A stretch of 64,000 nt of DNA from Orobanche coerulescens (GCA_033398695.1 CM065803.1:43639501-43703500); one strand, 5' to 3'; shown: positions 46,604 through 57,332, counted from the stretch's first letter. Notes: generated from the sequence alone by a model not told the origin. Numbers and translations: made by a program.

Positions 46604-48820
46604 TAAGTGGTATCGGAGCTTTATGTTGTGGAAACCTAGGCTGTCAGGTTTAGTGATGTTTGTTGAGTTTTGTCTCGTCGGATTTTGTCTGACTGAGTCG
46701 TGTCGCGACGCGTCGTCTGAGTTTGTTGGTCGTGATTAGTATCGTGGGGCGATCATCATCTTCGTGCGACCTGTGGATGTAAGTCTCCCTTTTTTGTGTT
46801 TGTGCCTTGTCTGATGCGAGTTACAGGTATGATTATGAGTTAATTGACGGAATCCTCTTATGGATTTAGATTTCGTGATATGTGGTTATTTGACTCTCAT
46901 ATTTCATTCATATGAGGAGTAGTGTTGCTGGATTGTGCATGTTGGACTGTATTTCTTTTATCCGCTGCGTGATTTCTTTTGTAATGGCTTTCAGTATTTT
47001 GTAAACTGAGTTCTAATTCGTAAAACCGATTCCCTAAATCGAGTTTTTGCACTTTGGCCTTGAATGTTTTATGATGGTTTGATAAAGGATTTTATGAGTT
47101 TTGGGCATTATGACCTATTGAATTTTTGAAAACCTTGAGTATTTTAGAAAATTAAATTTCGAGATGTATTTTTAAAACGAATTATTTTCTTGCGGCGTTT
47201 TCAAGGTGCTTTCTAGTGCCGCAATATATTTCAAAAAAAAAAATTCTAATTGAGGACCAAAAATATTTTGAGATATTTTCAATTATTTTGAAATGCCTTC
47301 CTTAGACCCGAGGGTCGAACATTTCTGAAAGTCTTTCACAAAAAGGGAAGTGTCCTCATTTTGTTCAAACGCAAGATGGTTTTCAAAAGTCTCGATAATG
47401 GTGTTTGTACTACTTTTTGTAAGGTGATACGCCAGATCTACCGGTGTTTCCAAATTGTTTTCAAAAGGTGGTTTTTGTTTTTCTTTTAAAACCCATCATT
47501 TCCTGCTTGTGGTCGGAGAAGTTGTGTATGATTGTGTACATATGTGCTTGTTTCGTGATGTTTAGTAATTATATGTTGGTTATCGTTCGGGCCGTTGTAA
47601 TCGTCGAACGATGTCGTGGTTGTTGTGATTTTAGTATGTGTTGATATGTTATGCCAAGTTGGCATCTCCGGTTTGTTGTTTTGCGACGTTATATTCCATT
47701 GTACCTAGGAGTTGTATATTCGGTATGCCGAGCCGAGGTGTTTCAACCGTGGTGTGCCGGGGGCATGCACGTACCAATTGTCCTTCTCGTCAGTAATGCA
47801 TTTCAAGTGTGGACCCGAGAGACACAGGATCCAGTTTTGCGAGTTGGTTTCCGAGTCTTTCGGCGCACGAACTTGAGTACAGATATCAGGATCGGCTCTA
47901 AGAGGCCCATGGGAAATGTTTCCGTCGACTGCTTTTGTGTTGTTGCCTTGTTTCCGTTATTGTGAGTTGCGGGGACGAACTTCTTTTATAAGAGGTCGAA
48001 TGTAATACCCGTATTGTTTTTGGACTTCTGCATTTCCTCTTTCTCAAGTCTATCGACTCGCTCGTGTTCGTTGACATTTTCTGAGCTTGTCCTGTCCCTT
48101 GTTTTTGTTGATTGAACGAGTGTGGTATTGTTTCAGAATAACTCGTTTGTCGTTGTGACTTTTCGATTTCTATTCCCTTTCCTGTGGATCTTATGTGAAT
48201 GCACATCTTGTTGTTTTCACCGGATCATATATTGTCTCGAGTCGAGACGTAAACCTGGGAGTTGTTGCGTGAATTTTATTGTTCTTCGTGATCCGAACAT
48301 GATTGTTCGATTTTTGTTGTCTCGATCATTGTGGTTCGATCGTTTGATTGTTTAGTTTTTGTTGATCTCATTTCGTGATTGTTGAACATTTAGACTCCTT
48401 CGTAATTCCCTTAAGTTAGGGAAATTTGTCTCGTTTTTGATCTTCCAACCCTTGGACGGTGGAATTCCGTATTTGTTCAGCGACTGGCTCGCGTTTTGAT
48501 TGATGTACCGTTGGGTTGGTCAATCATATTGATTTTCGTTCATTGTGTTTTGTGATTGTTCGGATGATCAACTTGATTGTATTATCCATTTGTTGACGCT
48601 TGTCACTTGTTGGTTTTATTATATCCCTAATGACGACGTTGTGTTGGTCGTCGTGGAGCGTGTTTTCACGCCGTATATTCCTTTGTGTTGCTTGTAACGT
48701 TTCGCCGTTGGGCGTAAGTTACGCATTTCTTGTGTATCTCGTTGAGTTTTCCTGGCGGGATATTTCTTCACCTTACTTGTTTTAAGTTTCGGGACGAAAC
48801 TTCTTTTAAGGAGGGTAGTG
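46604..48820 (+). other. Interior of element C with decayed Gag remnant
   Basis: 2,217 bp with no intact ORF. Around 47738-47790 a Gag zinc knuckle can be read across one extra G (CFN-x-GVPGHARTNC, second Cys lost), the only sign of coding ancestry. At 47970-48015 a second PPT-plus-LTR-start junction (GGACGAACTTCTTTTATAAG, then TGTAATACCCGTATTG) suggests a buried LTR fragment. The true PPT (AAGGAGGGTAGTG) abuts the LTR at 48821. Confidence 0.7.
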
Positions 48821-51800
48821 TGTAATACCCGTAATTTTGATTTCCGGTAATTTATTTTTTTACGGCGAAAGTCCGTTTTGACGACTCGCTCATGATCGTT
48901 TCGTCATTTCGAGAATGATTAATTCTGCACTTTTTGTCATCCGAGTTCGTTTCGGTGTCGTTTTGTTGAGCTCTGTGCTTTTAGGCGACTTTTCCGCACT
49001 TGAGTTCGATTCTTGCGAATCTCGTTCAAAATTGCTATTTCGAGTTTCCCGTAAGTCTGTTTAACTTTGTTAGACGTGTTGTTTACTTCGGTTTGGTTAT
49101 TCGATCACGTATCGTGTTTTTCGGGCATTTTGGGCTATTTTCGTAATTTCTCAAAGTTTGGGGTAATTACTTCCGTTGTCGAATTTTGACACTTTGGGTG
49201 GTCGGAATCGTGTGTTCTCTTAGCGCTTAGATTCGTCTTTGCGAGTACTTTGTAACCATATCTTCGATTCATACTCAGGTTCGGGTTTCGGGGTCGTCCG
49301 GGCTGTCGGAGTGGCCACGGCCGAGTCACGGCCGGAGCAGGGCCTAGCCTGGCCGAGTTACGGTCGTAAGGTGCCGGTTACGGCCGTACGTGCTCGGCAG
49401 ACTTGGCGGGACGAATGCCAGTTACGGCCGTAAGGCGTGATCGGGTACGGCCGTACGGGCGCTGGGCATCTTCCTGACGAAGGCCGGTTACGGCCGTAAT
49501 GTGTGCCAGTTACGGCCGTAAGTGTCCGACAGATGCTGGGCAGATTTTTTGACAAATGTCGGTTACGGCCGTAAGGCCTGCCGAGTACGGCCATAAGGGC
49601 GAGTTACGGCCGTAAGGCACTGCCGGTTACGGCCGTAACCCTGCCAGCTATATATAGCCTGGGCTCGGCCAGACCTTCATATTTCACCCTTTTTCCTCGT
49701 TTTTGTGCAGTTGCGGACGTGAGTGACCGGTAGGAGGTGTTCGTGGCCGATTCTACTCTTTTTCAAGGCACTTTGGAAGATCCTTGTTGATTATATCGTC
49801 ATTCAATCCGTGTTTTTCGTCGAATCGAGGTAATCTCTTGAAATCTCCTAGGGTTGTCTTTTGAGATTTTTTTTTTAATCTTTGTTGTTCGTCCGGTTTC
49901 GATGATTTGGTTGATCTTATTGAACCTTATTAACCGTGTTCTATGGGTTGTATATCCATATTTCGAGATTATTCGACTCGATTAGTGATTCGAGTGTTCT
50001 TGGGAGTTATCGAACAGTGAGTGTTCGATTAAATGTCCCAATGAGTTTCCCTTCGATAGTTTGGTGGGATTTCCGTTGTTTTTTACCTTGATTCTCATTG
50101 TGATCATATCTTTGTGTTCTTGGCCATTCTGGGGGAAACCCTTGAAATTGTGTCGTTCGTCCCTTCAATTCAACGACTTTAGGTCATGCTATGGAATTCG
50201 TTTTCATTGTTGTTATTGTTGTTCGTAGTTTATTGTCGCGGGTTAAAATTCGGTGGAGTCGGCGGGTTCGTGGTCGGTTCGTGCCAACCTACTTCGGTCG
50301 ATTCTCCGCGTTGTGGTTGTTCGAGGCAAGTACCTTGTCCATACAATTCTTGTTTTGTGAATATGATAATTGGTGATCGTCTTTATGTGTTTGTTTGATT
50401 GTTTGAATTGAGTTTTCAAAAGATTCGGCTAGCCTCGTTAAAGGCTCACTTTCAAAACGCGTGTTTTGTAAATTGTGTGGGTTGTAAGTGACTACGTAAA
50501 TCCTTTGGATATGTTTGGTGTTGATGTTGCGCTTGATAATGCGTGTGTACGTATATTATCTCTTTTCGGTGCATTATGGTTTGACGTGGTGTTTTGATAA
50601 GTGTTTGATGCCTCTGGGTGAATTGTTTGGATATTCTTGGCGTGATATGTTATTTGTGCATGATTGTTTCGCTAGCCAGCTCGGGAGGGTCCTTCGAGGC
50701 CTCATGTGGGATTTGTGGCTTCGTCCCGGTCCTAGGCGATGCCTGTGCGTGTATGTTTAGTGAATGTATTTTACTCACCCTGGGAGGGTCTGACGGGGCC
50801 TCGAGGGAATCTATGACTTCACTGTGGATTCACGAGTAAAAACTTCACAGGTTGGTGTGTATGTTTTGTGAATGTATTTTACTCACCCTGGGAGGGTCCG
50901 ATGGGGCCTCGGGGGAATCTATGACTTCACTCTGGATTCACGAGTAAAAACTTCACAGGTTGGTGTGTATGTTTAGTGAATGTATTTTACTCACCCTGGG
51001 AGGGTCCGACGGGGCCTTGGGGAAATCTATGACTTCACTCTGGATTCACGAGTAAAAACTTCACGAGTGCGTGTGTATGTTTTGTGAATGTGTTTGCTCA
51101 CCTCGGGAGGGTTCGACGGGAACACGGAGGGAGTCTAATGGTTTCGCCCTGGATTCACGAGTGAAACTTCACGGGTGCGTGTGTATTTTATGTCCGTCGA
51201 GGACGCGTGACGTGAGTTTTAACCTTGTGTATTGTTGTTGGTTTCATTTGTGAAAACAAAACCTTTGGGCTGTGACCCTGTATTTTTTTGGAAAGATAAG
51301 GATTCGGTAATCCTAAATTGTTTTCTATTAAAACTCTCGATGGCATTTTAAACCGTTTTATTAACTGTTTTCCCTTGATTTGTGACCTTTCGGTTGTAGA
51401 AATGTTTTACCCGAACTCTTGCCTCGGGAAGTAATTTTCGTTACGTTTGGATCTTTGAGGATTCCTGGTTATTATTGTCCTTGGAACTTGTATTGTATGG
51501 CTCGTATCTGCACTTTATTCTTGCACTAGCAAAACAATGGAGTTTTGCTAACCCCCGAGTATTCGGGGGGTGGATGTCTGTTTTTGCATTCAGGTTTGGG
51601 GGCATAACACAGGGTCGGCACGAAGGATGATGAAAGATGAATGATACTAATCACACGAGGATCCGTATGATGTCATTGGTTTAGTTATAGTTTATTTTCC
51701 GCTGCAGTATACTTTCCCATTGTACGGGAGTGTGTTGTATTCGACCCCTACGTGGGCATGTAATGAGTTTAAGTTGTATGTATTTATTGAAAGACCAAAT

Positions 51801-51926
51801 CGGTCTACTGAGTCATTTTAGCCTTGAAGGCATTGTTGGGATGTTCTATGTTGTTACCAGCCTGGTAGATCCCTGAGAAAAGGTTCTACGGCGTGTAATA
51901 TTCCTGAGTGGATTGGGGGTGTTACA
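48821..51926 (+). repeat. 3' LTR of element C
   Basis: 3,106 bp, same length as the 5' copy and clearly very similar, with scattered substitutions and a few compensating small gaps. It carries the palindrome array, the TATA box (about 49649) and the 108 bp repeats. Confidence 0.95.
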
Positions 51927-51931
51927 TGAGT

Positions 51932-52404
51932 AAAAACCTAGTTCTGTGTGAACTAAAGAAGTTATTCCGACCTATGTGGGACGAATAAAGACGAATCTTT
52001 GGAACTCTGTGTGAAGAAGCTAGTCAACAGAAAGCTTTAACCAATCTATGTGAATGGTTGAAAGCGACACTCTTTGTATCAATCTGTGTGAACTATATAA
52101 GGATAGATTTGATTATAGATATGTAGTTGTGTATGTAGTGTTTATAATAAACTTTTACTCCTGTGTGGAGGATTAGTGGACGTAGAGGGGTTTACCTCGA
52201 ACCACTTTAATTACTGTGTCAATTACCTTCTGTATTTACTGTTTTAATAACTGTGATTATTTTAAGTATACACTTCATACCTAGTTGCTGTATTTAAAGC
52301 AACTTACTGTTACAAAACTTCCGCTACCCACTCTAACTTGAAAATCGTACCGCTTGTTGATTAAACACTTTCCAAGCTATATTCTGTATACTTAGTGGAC
52401 AACA
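51932..52404 (+). repeat. 3' LTR of S, second piece
   Basis: Continues the S LTR after element C and ends TTAGTGGACAACA. Its last 40 bp equal the stub at 12555-12594. Both pieces make an LTR of about 1.27 kb. Confidence 0.88.
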
Positions 52405-54330
52405 ACTTCGATGATTTGAAGAGGCGTTCAACTACAGCACCAGTTCTAGCCTTGCCTCAGGGAACCGATGATTTTATGGTTTATAGTGATGCTTCAGGTC
52501 TCGGGCTTGGTTGTGTCATGATGCATAGGGATAGGGTGATTGCTTATGCATCTCGACAATTGAAACCATATGAAGCAAGTTATCATACTCATGATTTAGA
52601 ATTAGTTGTGGTCGTCTTCGCTTTATAGATTTAGAGGCATTATCTTTATGGATCATCGTGTAAGATTTACACGGACTATAAAAGTCTGAAGTATATTTTC
52701 AGCCAGAAATAATTGAACATGAGGCAACGTAGATGGTTTGAATTAATCAAGGATTATGATCTTGAGATTCTTTACCATCCGGGCAAGGCGAACATAGTAG
52801 CGGATGCATTGAGTCGTAAGCCGATGTCACTTAAAATGTTAGAGGTACTTAAGCCTCAAAGTAGGATCTGATGAGACTTAATTGGTCAGAACATCGAGTT
52901 TTGGCTTCAGAGAGTTGCGGGTCAGTTATATGCGTTGGAAAGCACTTCGTCTTTGATTGATGATGACATCAAGGCGAGGCAGTATGATGACCCGTTTTTA
53001 GTTCATCTAGGGAGGGTGTGAGGGGGAAAGCTCCTGGATTTGTAATTCAAGATGATGAAGTTCTGAGATTTCGTGGAAGATTTTGTGTACTATGCGATGA
53101 TGAGTTGAGACCGAAATTTTTTAGAGAAGATCATACTACGCCATATTCCATACATCTTGGTACAAGTAAAATGTACAAGGATCTAAGGAGTAACTTTTGG
53201 TGGGGTAACTTCAAGAAGGATGTTAGTGAGTTTGTATTGAAATGCTTGACCTGTCAGCCGGTTAAGATCGAACATCAGCGACCCATGGGGTTATTGAGAC
53301 CACTTCCTATTCCAGAGTGGAAGTAGGAGGATATTTCCATGGATTATATTACGATCATGCCTAGGACTCGTACTGGAATGAACACAATTTGGGTCATTGT
53401 CGCTCGACTAACCAAATATGCTCATTTTCTGGGTATTAAGGATACTTGGGGTTCGGAGAAACTAGGCCGGGTGTTCATTGCAGAAATTATGAGGTTGCAT
53501 GGGGACTACTAAGAGTATTATTTCTGTCAGGATGGTCGATTCGTATCATATTTCTGGCAGACCGTCCATCGAGCTTTGGGGACTGAGTTGAGATTCAGTT
53601 CATCATATCATCCCAAGACAAATGGGCAGTCAGAGCGGACTATTCAGACACTTGAAGATATGATGAGAGTCGGTGCTCTAAACTGGAAAGATGATTAGGA
53701 GTCGCACATGCCATTGTTCGAGTTTACATACAAAAATAGTTGGCACGCCTCAATCAAGATGGCACCATTTGAGGCTTTGTACAGGAGGCGTGCAGATCGC
53801 CATTGTGTTGGGATGATGCACCTGAAATGATTGGTACCGAACCGGATTTGTTAGTTGAGACGAGGGAGAAGATTGCCTTGATTCGTGATAGACTGTTGAC
53901 TACTCAGAGTCGACATAAGTCTTATGTAGACACCCATCTCCGATCGTTAGAGTTTGAGGTTGGGGACCATGTGTTGCTGAAGGTATCACCGACTCAGGGA
54001 GTTTACCGCTTCGGTCGAAAGGGTAAACTTAGTTCGAGGTACATTGGACCTTTCGAGATTTTAGAGTGAGTCGGGGATCTTGCATAACTTTTGGGTTTGC
54101 CGCCATCCTTGAGTTGCATAACATATTCATGTATCCCAAATAAGAAAATATGTATTGGATCCTAGTCACATTATCGACTATGGAAAAATTGAGCTGGGCC
54201 CCGACATCACATTTGAGGAGAAATCGATCCAGATTTTGGGATGTCAGACGAGGCTATATGGAAGACGAAAGATAATATGAAAGCGAGATATCCCGAGTTA
54301 TTCAGTTTGTAAGTTTCGGGACAAAATTTC
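52405..54330 (+). pseudogene. gypsy RNase H and integrase of element G (broken)
   Basis: RNase H start [34 protein letters not shown] and [13 protein letters not shown], a stop at 52626, then [17 protein letters not shown] near 52770. Integrase: zinc-binding module (HLGTSKMYKDL; CLTCQ) to 53326, a stop there, core Asp in SMDYI, Asp in CQDGRFVSYF, Glu in TNGQSERTIQTLEDMM, then GDHVLLKVSPTQG and RFGRKGKLSSRYIGPFEIL at 53990-54069. A chromodomain-like tail ends KARYPELFSL at about 54310. Stops or frameshifts lie near 52626, 52870, 53020, 53326, 53512, 53697 and 53800. Gene order and tail place it in the chromoviruses. Confidence 0.9.
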
Positions 54331-54712
54331 TTTTAGAGTGAGAGAATGTAATATCCGCACTTTTTATTTTTAGTAATTTCTATTTTTGATGTATTTCTAT
54401 TTTTGGACGACTCGCTTGTAATTGTTTTGTTATTCTAAAATTACTCTGTTCTGCATTCTTGACCATCCGAGTTTCAGAGTTGTTTTATGAGAATATGCGT
54501 ATTAGTGTAACTTTTCCGCGTTGAGGCTCAATTCTATTAAATCTTTTGTTTTTACAAGTTCATTTAATGTTTTAAGACCTGCTACGGTTTTCGGAGATTG
54601 ATATCTGACCTCAAATCGTGATTTTCGGGAGTTTGAGCCGTTTTGTAATCTTTCCATAGTTTTGAGCATTGTTATCGGAATTGTTTTTTTCGCTCTATCG
54701 GATGGTTAGAAT

Positions 54713-55309
54713 TAGGGCTGAGCACAAATGGACCGAACCCGATTTTTACCCGGACCCGGACCGAATCTGTTAATCAGATTCGGGTCCCGGGTGTGCACTT
54801 TTAAAAAATCCGGGTTTCGGGCCGGACCCGGTCAAAACCCGAAAAATTCGGATCCAGCCCAGAACAACCCGATAAAAATAAAAATACATAAAAAAATATA
54901 TTTTATTGTAATTTACCCTCGATGTTGATGAAACAATGACGATTAATGGCTCGATTATGATTGCAGATTATTCTAATTAAGTTTATTTTTCCTAAAATAT
55001 TGTTGAACTTTGAACTTTGGTGACTAAATGAAGATATTAAGATTGATAATTGTATTTTATGGGAGTTTGTAAAGAAGAAAGCATTTTGGATGTAATAACA
55101 GGACACATACTATGCAGCAATATTTTTTTCTACTAAATCAGGCTAGAACCGGGTCAGCCCGGACCGAACCAGTTTTACTGGGTCCGGACCGGGTTGGCCC
55201 GGTTACGAATAGGTCCGGACTTTAGGTCGATAAAGTCCGACCATTTATATTCCGGTCCATTCCGGTCCGGGTCGATCTGGGCTGGGTCAGGCGCGGTGCT
55301 CAGCCCTAG
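54713..55309. mobile_element. hAT-type MITE in the G LTR
   Basis: 597 bp with 13 bp terminal inverted repeats TAGGGCTGAGCAC and GTGCTCAGCCCTA and 8 bp target duplications GTTAGAAT / GTTGGAAT (one mismatch). Subterminal regions are rich in ACCCGG/CCGGGT repeats. Short open frames inside are products of these repeats. It would need a hAT transposase from elsewhere. Confidence 0.93.
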
Positions 55310-55455
55310 TTGGAATTATGTGTTTGATTAAAGCTTGAGCTTGTATGTTGTTCATCGTTGGCGCTTCGTTGTTTGTTGGTAACTATCGAGTTTTGTACCT
55401 TCTGAGTCGTGTTCGTTCTGACCTGACTTCACAATTGTATTATGTAGTAGAGCAG

Positions 55456-55757
55456 TTAGCACACGCTACATTTAAAGATAGCGTGCGTTAATGTAATATT
55501 GTAGCGCACGCTAGCCTTGCCCGTAGTGCAATTAGCGCACTCTAATGTCCTATTAGCGCACGTTAAGGAAGTTGGACAGAACATTCTGGAGTTGGACAGA
55601 AAGTTCAAGAATTCTAAATTGAACCAGGTAGCGCATGCTAACACACACCTCAGCGCATGTTAACGGGACTGTGCTGAAACTAATGGATTGTATTTTTGCC
55701 CATTAGCGCACGCTAAACCTTCCCATAGCGCATGCTAAGTACCATTAGTATATATAT
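55456..55757 (+). promoter_or_regulatory. Nine TTAGCGCACGCTAA-like motifs and TATA box in the G LTR
   Basis: Starts 55456/55478/55501, 55532/55553, 55628/55650, 55703/55725, with spacing of 21-23 bp inside groups. The best copy TTAGCGCACGCTAA is at 55703. TATATATA starts near 55749. The motif equals that of element B read in B's transcription direction. Confidence 0.88.
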
Positions 55758-55932
55758 GACAGAACTGGCCAATTTTCGTCATTTCTCACTTGCATTTCTT
55801 CATTCCAGTGACTTTAGTGATCTTGGGCGAGTGTAAGGGTAGATTTCGGCCAGATATCATCACCCAACAACATTTTCAACTTCCTAATACGAAGATATCA
55901 ACATCTAATCATCTTTTACCATCCTAATCGAG

Positions 55933-56723
55933 GTAAATTCCTAGAACCCTAGTTTTTGGGATTTGGGGGGTTTTGTTGCAATTTCATTTTCCTAGTTCGA
56001 ATTATATTGGATTGATGTTAGATTATGATTGTATAATCGTAGTTCTTTGTTTGCTTAAAGTTTTGTGGATTACATTTCGAGATTTCCATCGTTAATTGAT
56101 TAAGATCGATTATGACTTCGTAGTGTTCGATGAATTGTTCCAAAGGGTAGAACATAGGACCATTTCTTATGTTTTAGAGGTGTTGTGGTTGATTGAATAT
56201 CGTTATGTGATAAGAACGAATTATTGAGGAGAATTCGGACCGAAGTCCCTTCCGTTCACTGTTTCTTCATGTCGAAATAACCGAGACAAGTACATGTATT
56301 ACATTATGTTATGTATGATGCGAATTTGACATGAATGATGATTTATGAAAAACGTGCGTGTGTTGTGGTTCTTCCATCTGGGGACGGTTCGACGTAACCT
56401 CTCGGGGCCGATGCTAGGGGACACGGTCGCGGAAGTAGTTTTTTACCTAGAGACGGTTCGACAGAACCTCGGGGGTCGATGCTAAGGGGCACGGCCGTGG
56501 ATTACGAAGTGTGGTTGATTTTGCGATGATATGTGATTTTGTGATCATTATGATGATGTTTCAATGAAACTTATTATTCCAGAATATTGTTTTCTCAAAT
56601 GTTTTCCAAATGTGATAATAGTGTTGAATTGTGTTTGTATATAATGTTGTGTAATTGTGTACTTACACTAGCCATTCGAATGCTAACCCCTTAATTAGGG
56701 GAAATGCGTTTCATGCATTTCAG
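55933..56723 (+). other. Putative 791 bp leader intron in the G LTR
   Basis: Donor TCGAG|GTAAATTC at 55932/55933, hairpin CATTCGAATG, branch-like CTAAC at 56683-56687, hairpin CCCCTTAATTAGGGG at 56687-56701, acceptor GCATTTCAG ending at 56723. Same order and spacing as in A and C. Confidence 0.5.
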
Positions 56724-57332
56724 GTATCGGACGATCTGAGCAGCCAGCACGGGAGACGCATGCAAAGGATAGTAAAGCATGATGTTATGAATCTCAAGTT
56801 TGGGGTGTTCATTTTAGTAGGTTCATGATGTCTGTCAGAGTCGTTTGAGTAAACATTTCCTGTTTTAAAGTTAATTGTTGAAGTCCCTTGTGTGAGACAT
56901 GGATTTATTTTAGATTATGTCATACTGTGTTAAAATTAAAATATTTTGGCCGGGGCCACAACCTAATTTACGTTATTAAATATTGTATCTTTATGGGATT
57001 ATTGTGGAGTTGTGTGAATATTTTAGCCTGTAGCCTTGATGAAGGTTCTACGGCGTGTAATGACCCTTATGAGTACTGAGGTGTTACAATAATCATCAAA
57101 ATAACTTTAATTTTGTGTGTTTGTATATATATATATATATAGATATATGCACAATATCAATAATTAATATCAAAGTTCAATAAACATACCTTCAATATGA
57201 TTTCTTGAGTGATCAAAGCAGATAAAATTGTTATTTTTCATGTTCTTGTTGTATAATTTCTGAGTGCGTTGTAAATGGTGTGTTTTGAAGTGTGAGATGG
57301 TGATATTCTGTAAAAAAAAACACGTAAGACTT

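Larger units (their letters stand above)
43498..51926 (+). mobile_element. Element C: gypsy-like LARD nested in the S 3' LTR
   Basis: 8,429 bp, TGTAATACCC...GGGGGTGTTACA, TSD TGAGT at 43493-43497 and 51927-51931. Both LTRs are exactly 3,106 bp. The 2.2 kb interior lacks RT and integrase but keeps a decayed Gag zinc knuckle. LTR start and internal 3' end match element A, and LTR features match G. Confidence 0.95.
12555..52404 (+). mobile_element. SIRE/Maximus-like copia element (S), split by three nested insertions, 5' LTR deleted
   Basis: Order on the plus strand: LTR stub, PBS, gag with zinc knuckle, protease, integrase, RT, RNase H, an extra ORF, 3' UTR, PPT, 3' LTR. Subtracting nested elements A, B and C with one TSD copy each leaves about 11.4 kb. 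With a full 5' LTR (about 1.27 kb) it would be about 12.6 kb, fitting the SIRE/Maximus lineage, as do the RT motif [11 protein letters not shown] and the RNase H motif GCKLDRKSTSGTCHFLG. The 40 bp LTR stub matches the end of the 3' LTR. Many stops and frameshifts make it dead. No TSD can be read because the left end is gone. Confidence 0.88.
52405..57088 (+). mobile_element. Element G: 3' half of a Tekay-like gypsy chromovirus
   Basis: Begins abruptly in the RT/RNase H junction at the S LTR end. RNase H, integrase, C-terminal tail, PPT and one LTR (54347-57088) follow. The 5' LTR, gag, protease and RT core are missing from the window. The left flank of S carries no G sequence, so a deletion removed the 5' half. 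Confidence 0.9.
54347..57088 (+). repeat. 3' LTR of element G (with hAT MITE insertion)
   Basis: 2,742 bp including a 597 bp MITE. TGTAATATCC...GGTGTTACA. The first ~200 bp resemble the LTR starts of A and C (GTTCTGCATTCTTGACCATC, compare TTCTGCACTTTTTGTCATCC). Two ~75 bp repeats near 56370-56510 lie within the putative intron. Confidence 0.88.

Noticed and set aside
54728..54928. Open frame of 66 codons with PGPGP-type repeats
   Set aside because: It lies in the hAT MITE subterminal repeats and has no independent support.
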